Origin: Pseudoduganella dura | Lineage (GTDB): Bacteria; Pseudomonadota; Gammaproteobacteria; Burkholderiales; Burkholderiaceae_D | DNA length: 64,000 bases | NCBI RefSeq assembly: GCF_009727155.1 | Contig: NZ_WNWM01000002.1 | Location: 2,418,001 to 2,482,000, forward strand | Direction: 5' to 3' | Shown here: positions 52,687-62,013 of the stretch, piece by piece | Position numbering within the stretch: position 1 is the first letter of the stretch | How the letters are laid out: each line of letters starts with the position of its first letter | The notes under the pieces: model-generated | The model's database searches: none | What the model saw: the letters and a program-made list of their open reading frames with translations, nothing else | What the model was told of the DNA's origin: nothing | Program-made: the position numbers and the translations under genes

Positions 52687-55560
52687 ATGATCGAAACCAT
52701 CCTGACCCGCGACCTGGGCACGCCGCCGCCGGGCAACGCCGGTATCGCCACCGAATTCGTCACCCTGCAGATCGACGGCCAGCGCGTGACCGTGCCTGCC
52801 GGCACGTCGGTGATGCGCGCCGCCGCGCTCGGCGACATCAACATCCCGAAACTGTGCGCCACCGACAGCCTGGAGCCGTTTGGCTCGTGCCGGCTGTGCC
52901 TTGTGGAGATCGACGGGCGGCGCGGCTATCCGGCCTCGTGCACCACGCCGGTCGAGGAAGGCATGGTCGTGCGTACCCAGTCGCCGAAGCTGCAGCAGCT
53001 GCGCAAGGGCGTGATGGAGCTGTACATCTCCGACCACCCTCTCGACTGCCTGACCTGCCCGGCCAACGGCGCCTGCGAGCTGCAGGACATGGCCGGCGTG
53101 ACGGGCCTGCGCGAAGTACGCTACGGCTACGACGGGGACAACCACCTGAAGCTGAAAAAGGACGAGTCCAATCCCTACTTCACCTTCGATTCGTCGAAGT
53201 GCATCGTGTGCAACCGCTGCGTGCGGGCCTGCGAGGAAACGCAGGGCACGTTCGCGCTGACGATTTCCGGTCGCGGCTTCGAGTCGCGCGTGTCGGCCGG
53301 CCAGAACGAGGCATTCATGGAATCGGAGTGCGTATCATGCGGCGCATGCGTGGAAGCCTGCCCGACGGCGACGCTGACCGAAAAGTCGGTGATCTGGCTG
53401 GGCCAGGCGGAACACCGCGTGACCACCACGTGCGCCTATTGCGGCGTGGGTTGCTCGCTCAATGCCGAGATGAAGGGCAACGAAGTGGTGCGCATGGTGC
53501 CGGCGAAGGACGGCAAGGCCAACGAGGGCCACGCGTGCGTCAAGGGACGCTTCGCGTGGGGCTATGCCACGCACCGCGACCGCATCACGAAACCGATGGT
53601 CCGCGCGAAGATCACCGATCCGTGGCGCGAGGTGTCGTGGGACGAGGCGCTGGACTACGCGGCCAGCGAGTTCCGACGCATCCAGGCGAAACACGGCCGC
53701 GACGCGATCGGCGGCATCGTATCCTCCCGTTGCACGAACGAGGAAGGCTACCTGGTACAGAAGCTGGTGCGCGCCGCGTTCGGCAACAACAACGTGGATA
53801 CCTGCGCGCGGGTGTGCCACTCGCCCACCGGCTACGGCCTGAAGCAGACACTGGGCGAATCGGCCGGCACGCAAAGCTTCAAGTCGATCGAGCATACCGA
53901 CGTGGTGCTGGTGATCGGTGCCAACCCCACCGATGGCCACCCGGTGTTCGGTTCGCGCATGAAGAAGCGGCTGCGCCAGGGCGCGCGCCTGATCGTCATC
54001 GACCCGCGCCGGATCGACCTGATCAAGTCGCCGCACGTGCGGGCCGACCACCACCTGCAACTGCGGCCGGGCACCAACGTGGCCGTGCTGTCGGCGCTGG
54101 CGCACGCGATCGTCACCGAGGGCCTGCTGGCCGAGGAATTCATCGCCGAGCGCTGCGAGGACCGCGCCTTCCTGCAATGGCGCGACTTCGTCGCGCAGCC
54201 CGCCAACTCGCCGGAAGAAACCGCAAGCGTGACCGGCGTGCCGGCGGCGCAACTGCGCGCCGCGGCACGGCTGTACGCCACCGGCGGCAACGCGGCGATC
54301 TACTACGGCCTGGGCGTGACCGAGCATGCGCAGGGCTCCACGGCCGTGATGGCGATCGCCAACCTGGCGATGGCCACGGGGAACGTGGGCCGCGAGGGCG
54401 TCGGCGTCAATCCGCTGCGCGGCCAGAACAATGTGCAGGGCTCGTGCGACATCGGCTCGTTCCCCCACGAGCTGCCCGGCTACCGCCACGTTTCCGACAG
54501 CACCGTGCGCGGCATGTTCGAGCAGGCCTGGGGCGTGCCGCTGCAGGACGAACCCGGCCTGCGCATCCCGAACATGTTCGAGGCGGCGCTGGACGGCAGC
54601 TTCCTGGGCCTGTACTGCCAGGGCGAGGACATCGTGCAGTCCGATCCGAACACGCAGCACGTGACGGCGGCGCTCTCCGCGATGGAGTGCATCGTGGTGC
54701 AGGACATCTTCCTGAACGAGACGGCGAAATACGCGCATGTGCTTCTGCCGGGCTCGTCGTTCCTGGAAAAGGATGGCACGTTCACCAATGCCGAGCGCCG
54801 GATCTCGCGCGTGCGCAAGGTGATGCCGCCGCGTGCCGGGCTGGCCGACTGGGAAGTGACGATGGCGCTGTCGAACCGCCTTGGCTATCCGATGACGTAC
54901 CGGCACCCTTCCGAGATCATGGACGAGATCGCGCGGCTGACACCCACGTTCACCGGCGTCAGCTACGGTCGGCTGGAGCAGCTGGGCAGCATCCAGTGGC
55001 CATGCAACGACGCCGCGCCCGAAGGCACGCCGACGATGCACGTGGACACCTTCGTGCGCGGCAAGGGCCGCTTCATCATCACCCAGTATGTGGCCACCGC
55101 CGAGAAGGTCACGCGCAGGTATCCGCTGATCCTGACCACCGGCCGCATCCTGTCGCAATACAACGTGGGCGCGCAGACGCGGCGCACCGAGAACGTGCAG
55201 TGGCACGCGGAAGACCGGCTCGAAATCCACCCGCACGATGCGCAGGAACGCGGCATCCGGGACGACGACTGGGTGGGGATCCAGAGCCGCGCCGGCGAAA
55301 CGGTGCTGCGCGCGCTGGTGACGGAGCGGATGCAGCCGGGCGTGGTCTACACCACGTTCCATTTCCCCGAATCCGGTGCCAACGTGATCACCACGGAGAA
55401 TTCCGACTGGGCCACCAACTGCCCCGAGTACAAGGTGACGGCCGTGCAGGTGATGCCGGTGCAGCAGCCTTCCGAATGGCAGCGCGAATACCGGCGCTTC
55501 AACACGGCCCAACTGGGACTGGCCGATCCGGCGGCTGTCTCGCCATCCATTGCCCTCTGA
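52687..55560 (+). CDS. fdsA: NAD-dependent formate dehydrogenase, catalytic alpha subunit
   Basis: The 957-residue subunit oxidises formate to CO2 at a bis-MGD molybdenum centre. N-terminal Fe-S domains are CATDSLEPFGSCRLCLVE-N12-C ([2Fe-2S]), HPLDCLTCPANGACELQ, and two ferredoxin motifs CIVCNRCVRACEE and CVSCGACVEACPT. CAYCGVGCSL marks the molybdopterin-proximal [4Fe-4S], and the Mo-ligand Cys is in CARVCHSPTGYGL. The C-terminal cap contains TTFHFPESGANVIT. A Rhizobium/Cupriavidus-like soluble FdsA. It follows fdsB by ten bases. Confidence 0.95.
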   Translation: MIETILTRDLGTPPPGNAGIATEFVTLQIDGQRVTVPAGTSVMRAAALGDINIPKLCATDSLEPFGSCRLCLVEIDGRRGYPASCTTPVEEGMVVRTQSPKLQQLRKGVMELYISDHPLDCLTCPANGACELQDMAGVTGLREVRYGYDGDNHLKLKKDESNPYFTFDSSKCIVCNRCVRACEETQGTFALTISGRGFESRVSAGQNEAFMESECVSCGACVEACPTATLTEKSVIWLGQAEHRVTTTCAYCGVGCSLNAEMKGNEVVRMVPAKDGKANEGHACVKGRFAWGYATHRDRITKPMVRAKITDPWREVSWDEALDYAASEFRRIQAKHGRDAIGGIVSSRCTNEEGYLVQKLVRAAFGNNNVDTCARVCHSPTGYGLKQTLGESAGTQSFKSIEHTDVVLVIGANPTDGHPVFGSRMKKRLRQGARLIVIDPRRIDLIKSPHVRADHHLQLRPGTNVAVLSALAHAIVTEGLLAEEFIAERCEDRAFLQWRDFVAQPANSPEETASVTGVPAAQLRAAARLYATGGNAAIYYGLGVTEHAQGSTAVMAIANLAMATGNVGREGVGVNPLRGQNNVQGSCDIGSFPHELPGYRHVSDSTVRGMFEQAWGVPLQDEPGLRIPNMFEAALDGSFLGLYCQGEDIVQSDPNTQHVTAALSAMECIVVQDIFLNETAKYAHVLLPGSSFLEKDGTFTNAERRISRVRKVMPPRAGLADWEVTMALSNRLGYPMTYRHPSEIMDEIARLTPTFTGVSYGRLEQLGSIQWPCNDAAPEGTPTMHVDTFVRGKGRFIITQYVATAEKVTRRYPLILTTGRILSQYNVGAQTRRTENVQWHAEDRLEIHPHDAQERGIRDDDWVGIQSRAGETVLRALVTERMQPGVVYTTFHFPESGANVITTENSDWATNCPEYKVTAVQVMPVQQPSEWQREYRRFNTAQLGLADPAAVSPSIAL

Positions 55561-55569
55561 GGTGCAGCG

Positions 55570-55851
55570 ATGAACATCGACAACCTGGTCACGATGGCCA
55601 ACCAGATCGGCACGTTCTACGCCTCGTTCCCGGACCGCGACGAAGCCCATACCGGGATTGCCCTGCATATCCAGCGGTACTGGGCACCGCGGATGCGGCA
55701 CCGGCTGTTCCTGCACGTGGACAGCGAACGGGGCGAGGGCCTGGACCCGATCGTCCTGAACGCCCTCGCGGCGCATCGTGCCGGGCACGATGCGCCGGCG
55801 GACAATACCTCGGTGCCCGAGGACGCCGATACCGGCGGCGACGCGGGATGA
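55570..55851 (+). CDS. fdsD: formate dehydrogenase, delta subunit
   Basis: The 93-residue FdsD-like protein shows NLVTMANQIGTFYASFPDRDEAHTGIALHIQRYWAPRMRHRLFLHVD, the conserved small subunit seen beside fdsA. Its role in complex stability or assembly is known from family members. It starts nine bases after fdsA, so fdsC, which lies between fdsA and fdsD in Cupriavidus-type operons, is absent here. Its stop overlaps the next gene by ATGA. Confidence 0.92.
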   Translation: MNIDNLVTMANQIGTFYASFPDRDEAHTGIALHIQRYWAPRMRHRLFLHVDSERGEGLDPIVLNALAAHRAGHDAPADNTSVPEDADTGGDAG

Positions 55852-56483
55852 CGCGATACACGGGCCCGATGCGCTGGGAGATGTCCATCGTGTGCGCAAC
55901 GGATCGGCCGGGCAGCTTCGGCCCGGGCACCGGCAACGACGTGGCCTCGGCGGCACGCATCCAGCGCGCACTCGCCGGAGATGGCTACGAGTACGGCGGC
56001 GAAGTGACGCTGTGGAACGCCCTGCATCCGGACGAGGATGCGATGTTCATCGGTGTCCGCCCAGGGGGCGTGCTGGTCTGCCATGCCGACCTGGCGGGGG
56101 CACTCATCCACGGCAACGCGTGGTCGCGCATCAACCGCAGCCTGCGCGGCAACTACCGGGAAACGGTGCTGCGCTGGTTCCCGGCCGGAGATGTCATGGC
56201 GATGGCGCTGCACTGCGTGCCGAACCTGTGGGGTTTCAGCGCCTACCACGCCGGCCGGCGCATCCGTACCGTGGCGGGTTCGGCCGAGGATGGCCTGTTC
56301 GCGGACAGCGGCGTGCCGCTTCCCGAGGAACTGCCGCTGCGCGCGGGCGCCGTGCCCGGCCTGCTGGACGCGCCGGCGGCCGGGGAGGAGCTGGTGCTTG
56401 CCGTCTCCGCCAGGATGTTCGGCGCCTGCATCGACCGGCTGGCCGGCACCGGGCCGGTGCTCAGTCATTTCCACAGGCGCTGA
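55848..56483 (+). CDS. DUF6928-like protein, fds-operon paralogue
   Basis: The 211-residue protein parallels the 33343 gene: YEYGGEVTLWNALHPDEDAMFIGVRPGGVLVCHADLAG, MAMALHCVPNLWGFSAYHAGRRIRTVAGSAEDGLFADSGVPLPEELP and LVLAVSARMFGACIDRLAGTGPVLSHFHRR. It overlaps fdsD by four bases (ATGA), hence is in the formate dehydrogenase transcript, an unusual partner for this family. No motif for catalysis is obvious; a cytoplasmic sensor or accessory role is my guess. Confidence 0.6.
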   Translation: MTRYTGPMRWEMSIVCATDRPGSFGPGTGNDVASAARIQRALAGDGYEYGGEVTLWNALHPDEDAMFIGVRPGGVLVCHADLAGALIHGNAWSRINRSLRGNYRETVLRWFPAGDVMAMALHCVPNLWGFSAYHAGRRIRTVAGSAEDGLFADSGVPLPEELPLRAGAVPGLLDAPAAGEELVLAVSARMFGACIDRLAGTGPVLSHFHRR

Positions 56484-56499
56484 CATCGAACGCGGCTCC

Positions 56500-59499
56500 T
56501 CAGAAGTTCATGCGCACGCCGGCGCGGTAGGTGCGGCCAACCGCGTCGTAGATGGCAGGATTGAGGGCAAGGCTCAGGTTCGTTTGCGGAACGAGCACCG
56601 GATCGCGGTCCGCCAGGTTGTCGATCTTGACGTACGCGGTCACCTGTTTCGAGAAGTTGTACGTGCCGCCGAAATCGATGTAGACGGCGCCCGGCATGTG
56701 GTTGTCGAAGATGGTCGGGTGCGCCGCGGTCGGCAACGGACAATTCGCCTGGCACTCGATGTATTCATTGTTGAACACCCCCGCGCTGATCCACCGTTCG
56801 GTCAGCGCGACACCGAGCTTGCCGTCCAGCAGGCCGTCCCACGACTGCGTCAGCAGCGCCTTCCATTTCGGCGTGGCGCCCGTCATGTTGCCCGCGCCCT
56901 CGCTCGGCGTCGTGCCGGGCACGCCCGGATCGGAGATCGCGTGGATCGTCCGGGATGCGAGGCCGCGCAGCGTCACGCTGCCCGGCAGCCCGAAGTCCCG
57001 CATGTTCCGGCGCCAGGCGGCTTCGACATCGACACCCCGCGTATGCAGCGAGGCGAAGTTGAAGCTCTGCGCCAGCACATAGTTCGTGCCCGCCGGGCCG
57101 TCGATCGAGACGGCGGAGCACACTTCCTGGTTGCCGCCGTAGCACAGGTCGACTTCCTGCTGGGGGTTCAGGGAACTGATCACGTTCTTCACCTCGATGT
57201 CGAAGTAGTCGACCGACAGGTTGAAGTTACGCGCCCAGCCCGGCTGGCTCAGCACGATCCCGAACGAATTGTTGCGCGCCGTTTCCGGCTTCAGGTTCGG
57301 GTTGCCGACGTTGCGCTGCTGGATCTGGATCGACGAGCCCTGCGCATTGTTGACCGCCTGGTTGGTCACCGTCATGGCGGCGTACAGCTCCGACAGGTTG
57401 GGCGCGCGCACATCCTGCGAGCTGACCGCGCGCAGGCGCAGGCCGTCGACCGGGGTTTGCCAGGTTGCGCCGACCTTCCAGGCGCGCGCATGGCCGGCGG
57501 TGCTGTATTTCTCTTCGCGGTCGGCGAGGTTCAGGTTCGCCTCGCCCAGCGTGGCCGACTTCAGGAACGGGATATTCACTTCGACGTAGGCTTCCTTCAC
57601 GTTGAAGCTGCCCTGGCCGTTGTGGTAGTTGCCCGCGAACCAGTTGTCGCCCGTCGCGGACAGCGTGGGGTCCTGCGGATATGCCGGGCCATATGGCGAC
57701 TCCCCGCTGGCGCCGGCGCCATAGGGATCGCCGTGCACGGCGTATTTTTCGCGGCGGTATTCGGCGCCGAACGCCAGCGATACCGGGCCGGCCCAGCCCT
57801 GCGCCAGCTCGCCGTTGACGTTGACGCTGGCAACGTTCTGGGTCGACTCCGTATGCTGCATCGGGCCGTTGCGCGGCGCGATGTAGTTCCAGCCCGCCAT
57901 GTCGATCGGCACCTCGCCGAAGATGTTGACGGGCTGGCAGCCGGCCGCGCGCGCGGCGGCGCTGCGGCAGACCGCCCGGCCGGTGGCCGGATCCCTGACC
58001 GCGTCGATGGCGAAGTTGTAGCGCGGATTGAGGGTAATGTCGCGCACGTGGATCACGGTCGTGTTTTCGCCGTGCTCGGCATACGCATCGTACGACCAGT
58101 CCTTGCCGAACAGCGCGAATTTGCCGTTGGCGCCCACCACGGCGCGGCGCTGGGTGCGGGTCGGATGCACATTGATGTTGGCCGGGAACTGCGCGTTCGC
58201 GGTACCGACCTGCATGGTGCCGCCCGGATAGCCGGCGGTGCAACCGGCGGCCACCGATGGCGGCAGGAAGGCGTTGTCGCACCGGATCGACAGGTTGCCC
58301 TGCTTGGCCGCGCCCGGATTCGGCGAGAACACGGATTTGACCTGTGCCCAGTTGCCGGTCACGTAGATTTCATTGTCCGCGTCGAGGTTCCAGGATACCC
58401 GGCCATACGCGACCTGGCGCTTGAAGTTCATCGCCAGGTTGGTGCCGGCGCCAACGCTGCCGGAACGGTCGCCGCCGATGCAGAAGTTGCCGACACAATC
58501 CGTGCCGTACTGGAACGGGTATGGCGTGCCGCCGGGGCCGAACGCCGTGCCGCGCAGCGGTCCGCTGGTGATCAGGCCGTATTTCGCGTACTGGATGTGC
58601 TGCGCGTGCGTGATGCTCCGGTAGCGCGGTGCGCCGGCGGCCTGCATGGCCCTGGTCGATTCCTGCAGGGCGGGATTGTTGTACCACGTGCGGCCGTTCG
58701 CGCCCACTTCGCCGAAACCCGGCGAATCGATGCCGTTCTGCTTGGTGAATTCGCCGCTGACCGTCACGTGCAGGCGGTCGTCCAGGAATCCCTTGCCCCA
58801 GGCGGCTTGCAGCGTGCCGCTCTTGTCGTCGTCGTACCTGGTCATGCCGCCCGCGACGTTGGCCTTGAAACCGGTAAAGCGCTTGTCGGTGATGAAATTG
58901 ACCACGCCGCCGACCGCATCCGATCCGTAGGACGCCGAGGCGCCGCCCGTCACGACATCGACGCGCTTGACCAGCAGTTGCGGGAACTGGCTGACATCGG
59001 TCACGCCGGTGACGTTGGCGCCGACCACGCGCTGGCCGTCCAGCAGCGTCAGCGTGCGGATCGTGCCCAGTCCGCGCAGCGACAGCGACGACAGGCCCTG
59101 GATGCCGCTGGACGTGCTGAAGGTATTCGTGGTGCGGCCCGTGCTGCCCTGCAGCGCCGGCAGCTCGGTGAGCGATTCGAACATGTTCGGCTTGGCCGCC
59201 CTGTCGAAGTCGGCGGCCGTCAGGCTCGTGGTCGGCGTGGGCTGGGTGAAGCCGCGCGCCGCGATGCGGGACCCGGACACGACCACCGTGTTCGCCGGGC
59301 TTGCGGCCGCGGGTGCCGGTGCCGGTGCCGGTGCCGCCGGGGCCGCGGCGGCATCCGTCGTTCCGGCGCCTTCCTGTCGGACATCCGGCGTGGCTGCCTG
59401 CCCTGCCTGCGCCTCCGTGGCATGGCCGGGCAGCCACGGGATGCCGCAGGCGCTGGCCACGGCAAGGTTGATCAGGGTTCGCTTGAATGGTGTCTGCAT
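56500..59499 (-). CDS. large TonB-dependent receptor
   Basis: The 999-residue protein has a signal peptide (ending near GHATEAQA) then an Ala/Pro-rich linker, a plug domain with PALQGSTGRTTNTFSTSSGIQGLSSLSLRGLGTIRTLTLLDGQRVVGAN and a 22-strand barrel; the C-terminal strand RTYRAGVRMNF ends in Phe. The length and plug match receptors for oligosaccharides or other large nutrients. The upstream gene, on the same strand, encodes a secreted esterase, which favours plant-polymer breakdown. The two are separated by a hairpin terminator, so they may be separately expressed. Confidence 0.88.
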   Translation of the reverse strand: MQTPFKRTLINLAVASACGIPWLPGHATEAQAGQAATPDVRQEGAGTTDAAAAPAAPAPAPAPAAASPANTVVVSGSRIAARGFTQPTPTTSLTAADFDRAAKPNMFESLTELPALQGSTGRTTNTFSTSSGIQGLSSLSLRGLGTIRTLTLLDGQRVVGANVTGVTDVSQFPQLLVKRVDVVTGGASASYGSDAVGGVVNFITDKRFTGFKANVAGGMTRYDDDKSGTLQAAWGKGFLDDRLHVTVSGEFTKQNGIDSPGFGEVGANGRTWYNNPALQESTRAMQAAGAPRYRSITHAQHIQYAKYGLITSGPLRGTAFGPGGTPYPFQYGTDCVGNFCIGGDRSGSVGAGTNLAMNFKRQVAYGRVSWNLDADNEIYVTGNWAQVKSVFSPNPGAAKQGNLSIRCDNAFLPPSVAAGCTAGYPGGTMQVGTANAQFPANINVHPTRTQRRAVVGANGKFALFGKDWSYDAYAEHGENTTVIHVRDITLNPRYNFAIDAVRDPATGRAVCRSAAARAAGCQPVNIFGEVPIDMAGWNYIAPRNGPMQHTESTQNVASVNVNGELAQGWAGPVSLAFGAEYRREKYAVHGDPYGAGASGESPYGPAYPQDPTLSATGDNWFAGNYHNGQGSFNVKEAYVEVNIPFLKSATLGEANLNLADREEKYSTAGHARAWKVGATWQTPVDGLRLRAVSSQDVRAPNLSELYAAMTVTNQAVNNAQGSSIQIQQRNVGNPNLKPETARNNSFGIVLSQPGWARNFNLSVDYFDIEVKNVISSLNPQQEVDLCYGGNQEVCSAVSIDGPAGTNYVLAQSFNFASLHTRGVDVEAAWRRNMRDFGLPGSVTLRGLASRTIHAISDPGVPGTTPSEGAGNMTGATPKWKALLTQSWDGLLDGKLGVALTERWISAGVFNNEYIECQANCPLPTAAHPTIFDNHMPGAVYIDFGGTYNFSKQVTAYVKIDNLADRDPVLVPQTNLSLALNPAIYDAVGRTYRAGVRMNF

Positions 59500-59523
59500 G
59501 TCGTCTCCAGTATTTTTTTAGTG

Positions 59524-59560
59524 GCAAAACGAGCGGGCGCAGCGCCGCAAGGCTGCGCCC
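59524..59560 (-). terminator. terminator after the esterase gene
   Basis: Arms GGGCGCAGC (59535-59543) and GCTGCGCCC (59552-59560) with an eight-base loop; read on the minus strand it is followed by GCTCGTTTT. It lies between the esterase stop and the TonB-receptor start. Confidence 0.7.
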
Positions 59561-59581
59561 TGCCCGCGGCCGCGTGGCGGG

Positions 59582-60538
59582 CTAGCCCCGGGCTTTCAGG
59601 TAGCCGTGCATGCCCAGCCAGCGCACGTAGCTGTCGAACCAGCCGGTGCTGGTGGTGGGCTTCGGATACATGCCGAATCCGTGACCGCCCTGTTCGAACA
59701 GGTGGAACTCCACCGGACGCCCGGCCTTGCGCCAGTTGTCGATCAGCCCGTAGCCGGCGCTGGCGAAGAATGGATCGTCGGCAGCCAGCGCGACGAACAG
59801 CGGCGGCGCATCCGCCGGCACGGCGACCGCCGACAGCGGGCCGTAGATATTGCCGATGAAGGCCGGCTTCGCATCCTGGCCGTGCAACGCTGTCGACATC
59901 GTCAACATGGCGCCGGCGGAAAAGCCGAGCATGCCGATGCGGTCGGTATCGACATGCCACGCGCCGGCGCGCGAACGCACCAGCGCGAATGCGGCGCGGG
60001 CATCGACGATCTGGGGCGCATAAGTGGCGGCGGGGTCCTGCGGTGCCGGCGGCCGCTTCGCCGTCGCCGAGAACATTTCCGCCATCGAACGCTCGAATCC
60101 GGCCATGTCCGGCGGGGTCTGGTTCAGGCGGTACTTGAGCACGAATGCCGCCACGCCCCGGTCGGCCAGTGCCTGTGCGACATCCCAGCCTTCGTTGTTC
60201 ATCGACAGCGTGCGGAAGCCGCCGCCCGGTGCCACGATTACCGCCGCGCCGGTTGCCTTCCCCGCCGGCGGCAGGAACGGCGTCAGCGTGGCGATGGTGA
60301 CGTTGCGCGCGAACACGCTGCCATACTGGCTGTGCCAGCTCTCCGGCGCCGCCCCGCCCGGCAGCGGGCCCGTGCCGAGGGTGATCGCCGCCGCCTGGTG
60401 CGGGGTCGCGATCGGCACCATCCTGTCGCTCTGCGCCATCGCAGGCGAAGCCATCGCCCATGCCAGCGCCATGGCTCCCGCTACCGATCTCGCCATCGCA
60501 TGCACGGCGCCCGGTCCATCCAACCGTCCTGGGTTCAT
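59582..60538 (-). CDS. secreted alpha/beta hydrolase (acetylxylan-esterase-like)
   Basis: The 318-residue precursor has a signal peptide (ARSVAGAMALAWAMASPAMAQ) and a nucleophile elbow IGMLGFSAGAMLT (G-x-S-x-G). The oxyanion loop VIVAPGGGFRTLSMNNEGWDVAQALADRGVAAFVLKYRL and a C-terminal His in HLFEQGGHGFGMYP give the catalytic set. Such BD-FAE/endo-1,4-beta-xylanase-linked esterases deacetylate plant polysaccharides. The SD is AAGGAG. Substrate inferred. Confidence 0.88.
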   Translation of the reverse strand: MNPGRLDGPGAVHAMARSVAGAMALAWAMASPAMAQSDRMVPIATPHQAAAITLGTGPLPGGAAPESWHSQYGSVFARNVTIATLTPFLPPAGKATGAAVIVAPGGGFRTLSMNNEGWDVAQALADRGVAAFVLKYRLNQTPPDMAGFERSMAEMFSATAKRPPAPQDPAATYAPQIVDARAAFALVRSRAGAWHVDTDRIGMLGFSAGAMLTMSTALHGQDAKPAFIGNIYGPLSAVAVPADAPPLFVALAADDPFFASAGYGLIDNWRKAGRPVEFHLFEQGGHGFGMYPKPTTSTGWFDSYVRWLGMHGYLKARG

Positions 60539-61000
60539 CCTTGTCTCCTTTGTTTTTTGAATTGGCATCCGCCAAAGCGCCGCCGATGACAAAGATAGCG
60601 CAAACATTTATGGTACGGCGATGTTAGTGACAATGTTGTAGACAAGGCACAGCATGCGTCCGGGCCATCGACGATCACCGCGCTGGAATGAAATCGTTGT
60701 CATAGAGTGAAAGCAAAATTTCCCGGTCGGCGGATCCCGCCACTGACGTATCGATTTCGTTATCACAACAATCGAAAAATTGATTGGCTTTGGCGGGGAT
60801 TTCTTCTATCGTCCTAAGGTAGCGTTATCAGCCAATGCGGAAAACAGTGGAATTCCATGCGGACGTTGCGCTGGGCATTGTCGATGCGGAAAATACGCCG
60901 GGCGGGGGTGACAGGGCGATATTCGCAAGGCGAGACTACGGTGCGGACGCGTCTTCCGATATGATGTCGCCGTTTCAGCATCACCTGCGCAGCGAAAATC
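60539..61000. other. intergenic stretch, two promoters
   Basis: These 462 bases separate the divergent esterase and RMD1 genes. No gene is supported. The part before the esterase contains a GTTAGTGACAATGTTGTAGAC-like imperfect dyad near 60624-60644 that could bind a regulator, but I cannot assign it. Confidence 0.4.
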
Positions 61001-61885
61001 ATGGAAAGCCAGAACAACAGAAAACGGATACGCTGGACTCCGCGCCCGCGTACCCGGCCCGGACTTCACGTCAAGACAGAAAAACTGCCGTTCCAGCGGC
61101 CGGTCATCCCGCACCACGCGTTCACGGCAAGCGCCATCATGGCCGCCGAACGCATCGACGTGCGGGCGATCGCCGAATTCGAGATCATTGCAAAGTCGCC
61201 CTTCCTGGTCAGGCTGGGCCACGGCGGTATTGCCGCGATCTTCCGATACGGGGCGCTCGTGCTGTTCAACGCTTCGGCCGAGGAAAAGGCCCGCCTGCTG
61301 GAAACGATCGCCGCGCACTCGGCCGGTCCCGGCGACATCGGCGCGGAAGAAGCCACCATGATTCACGTGAATCCCGAGGACGAGGAAGGTCCATCGGGGC
61401 CATACATCAACATCAAGAACGCGGACCGCCTGCGCCTGCAGCTCATTGCCGAGGTCATGGCAAAGGCCACGATGCTGTCGTTCCAGGAACGCCGGGCCGC
61501 GCGCGATTTCGACCTGAGCGAGCCACTGGCGCGCGACCTGGCCGAGGATGGGCGCTTCTCCGCGAAGCCTTCCGAGCTGCTGAAGGCGGTCGGCAACATG
61601 CTGCTTGCCGATAACCGGCTGAACGGCCGGGCCGGTGTTCTCGACCGCCCCGACCTGTTGTGGGATAACCCGGGGCTTTCGGGGATGTATGCGCGGCTGG
61701 AAGGCGACTACGAACTGCACGACCGTGCGGCGGCACTGGACCGCAAGCTCACCACGCTGGCGCATACCTCGGAAACGCTGGTCGACACGATGCGCTATCA
61801 CAGCTCGCATCGGCTGGAAGTGGCGATCCTGCTGCTCATCTTCGTGGAGCTGTGCCTGGGGCTTTACGGGCATTTCGGCCATTGA
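61001..61885 (+). CDS. RMD1/DUF155 family protein
   Basis: The 294-residue protein fits RMD1/YagE/DUF155: ERIDVRAIAEFEIIAKSPFLVRLGHGGIAAIFRYGALVLFNASAEEKARLLETI, then EDEEGPSGPYINIKNADRLRLQLIAEVMAKATMLSFQE, ending in a C-terminal TM segment YHSSHRLEVAILLLIFVELCLGLYGHF. In yeast and mitochondria relatives are linked to respiratory or meiotic functions, bacterial role unknown. The ATG at 61001 lacks a strong SD and the ATG at 61139 is an alternative start. Confidence 0.75.
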   Translation: MESQNNRKRIRWTPRPRTRPGLHVKTEKLPFQRPVIPHHAFTASAIMAAERIDVRAIAEFEIIAKSPFLVRLGHGGIAAIFRYGALVLFNASAEEKARLLETIAAHSAGPGDIGAEEATMIHVNPEDEEGPSGPYINIKNADRLRLQLIAEVMAKATMLSFQERRAARDFDLSEPLARDLAEDGRFSAKPSELLKAVGNMLLADNRLNGRAGVLDRPDLLWDNPGLSGMYARLEGDYELHDRAAALDRKLTTLAHTSETLVDTMRYHSSHRLEVAILLLIFVELCLGLYGHFGH

Positions 61886-62013
61886 CCGGCAGTTGCGCCT
61901 GCCGGTAAAAAAAATCCGGCAGCGCTGCATCCGATCGGCCGCCTCGCGCGTAGTACAAGTTCCAACATTGCCGACCCGGCAGCTGTTGAGCTTACAACTA
62001 CCGAGGACAGACC

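Noticed and set aside
52854..56483. 1209-residue open frame
   Set aside because: It is a shifted-frame shadow of fdsA; only its final part, in the 55848-56483 gene, is real.
56038..59859. 1273-residue open frame
   Set aside because: It lies antisense to the large TonB receptor and shows no domain, with low-complexity composition.
61889..61915. CCGGCAG/CTGCCGG hairpin with an A-run after the RMD1 gene
   Set aside because: The poly-A follows the hairpin on the plus strand, so it lacks the T-run needed for termination in that direction, and no minus-strand gene ends there.
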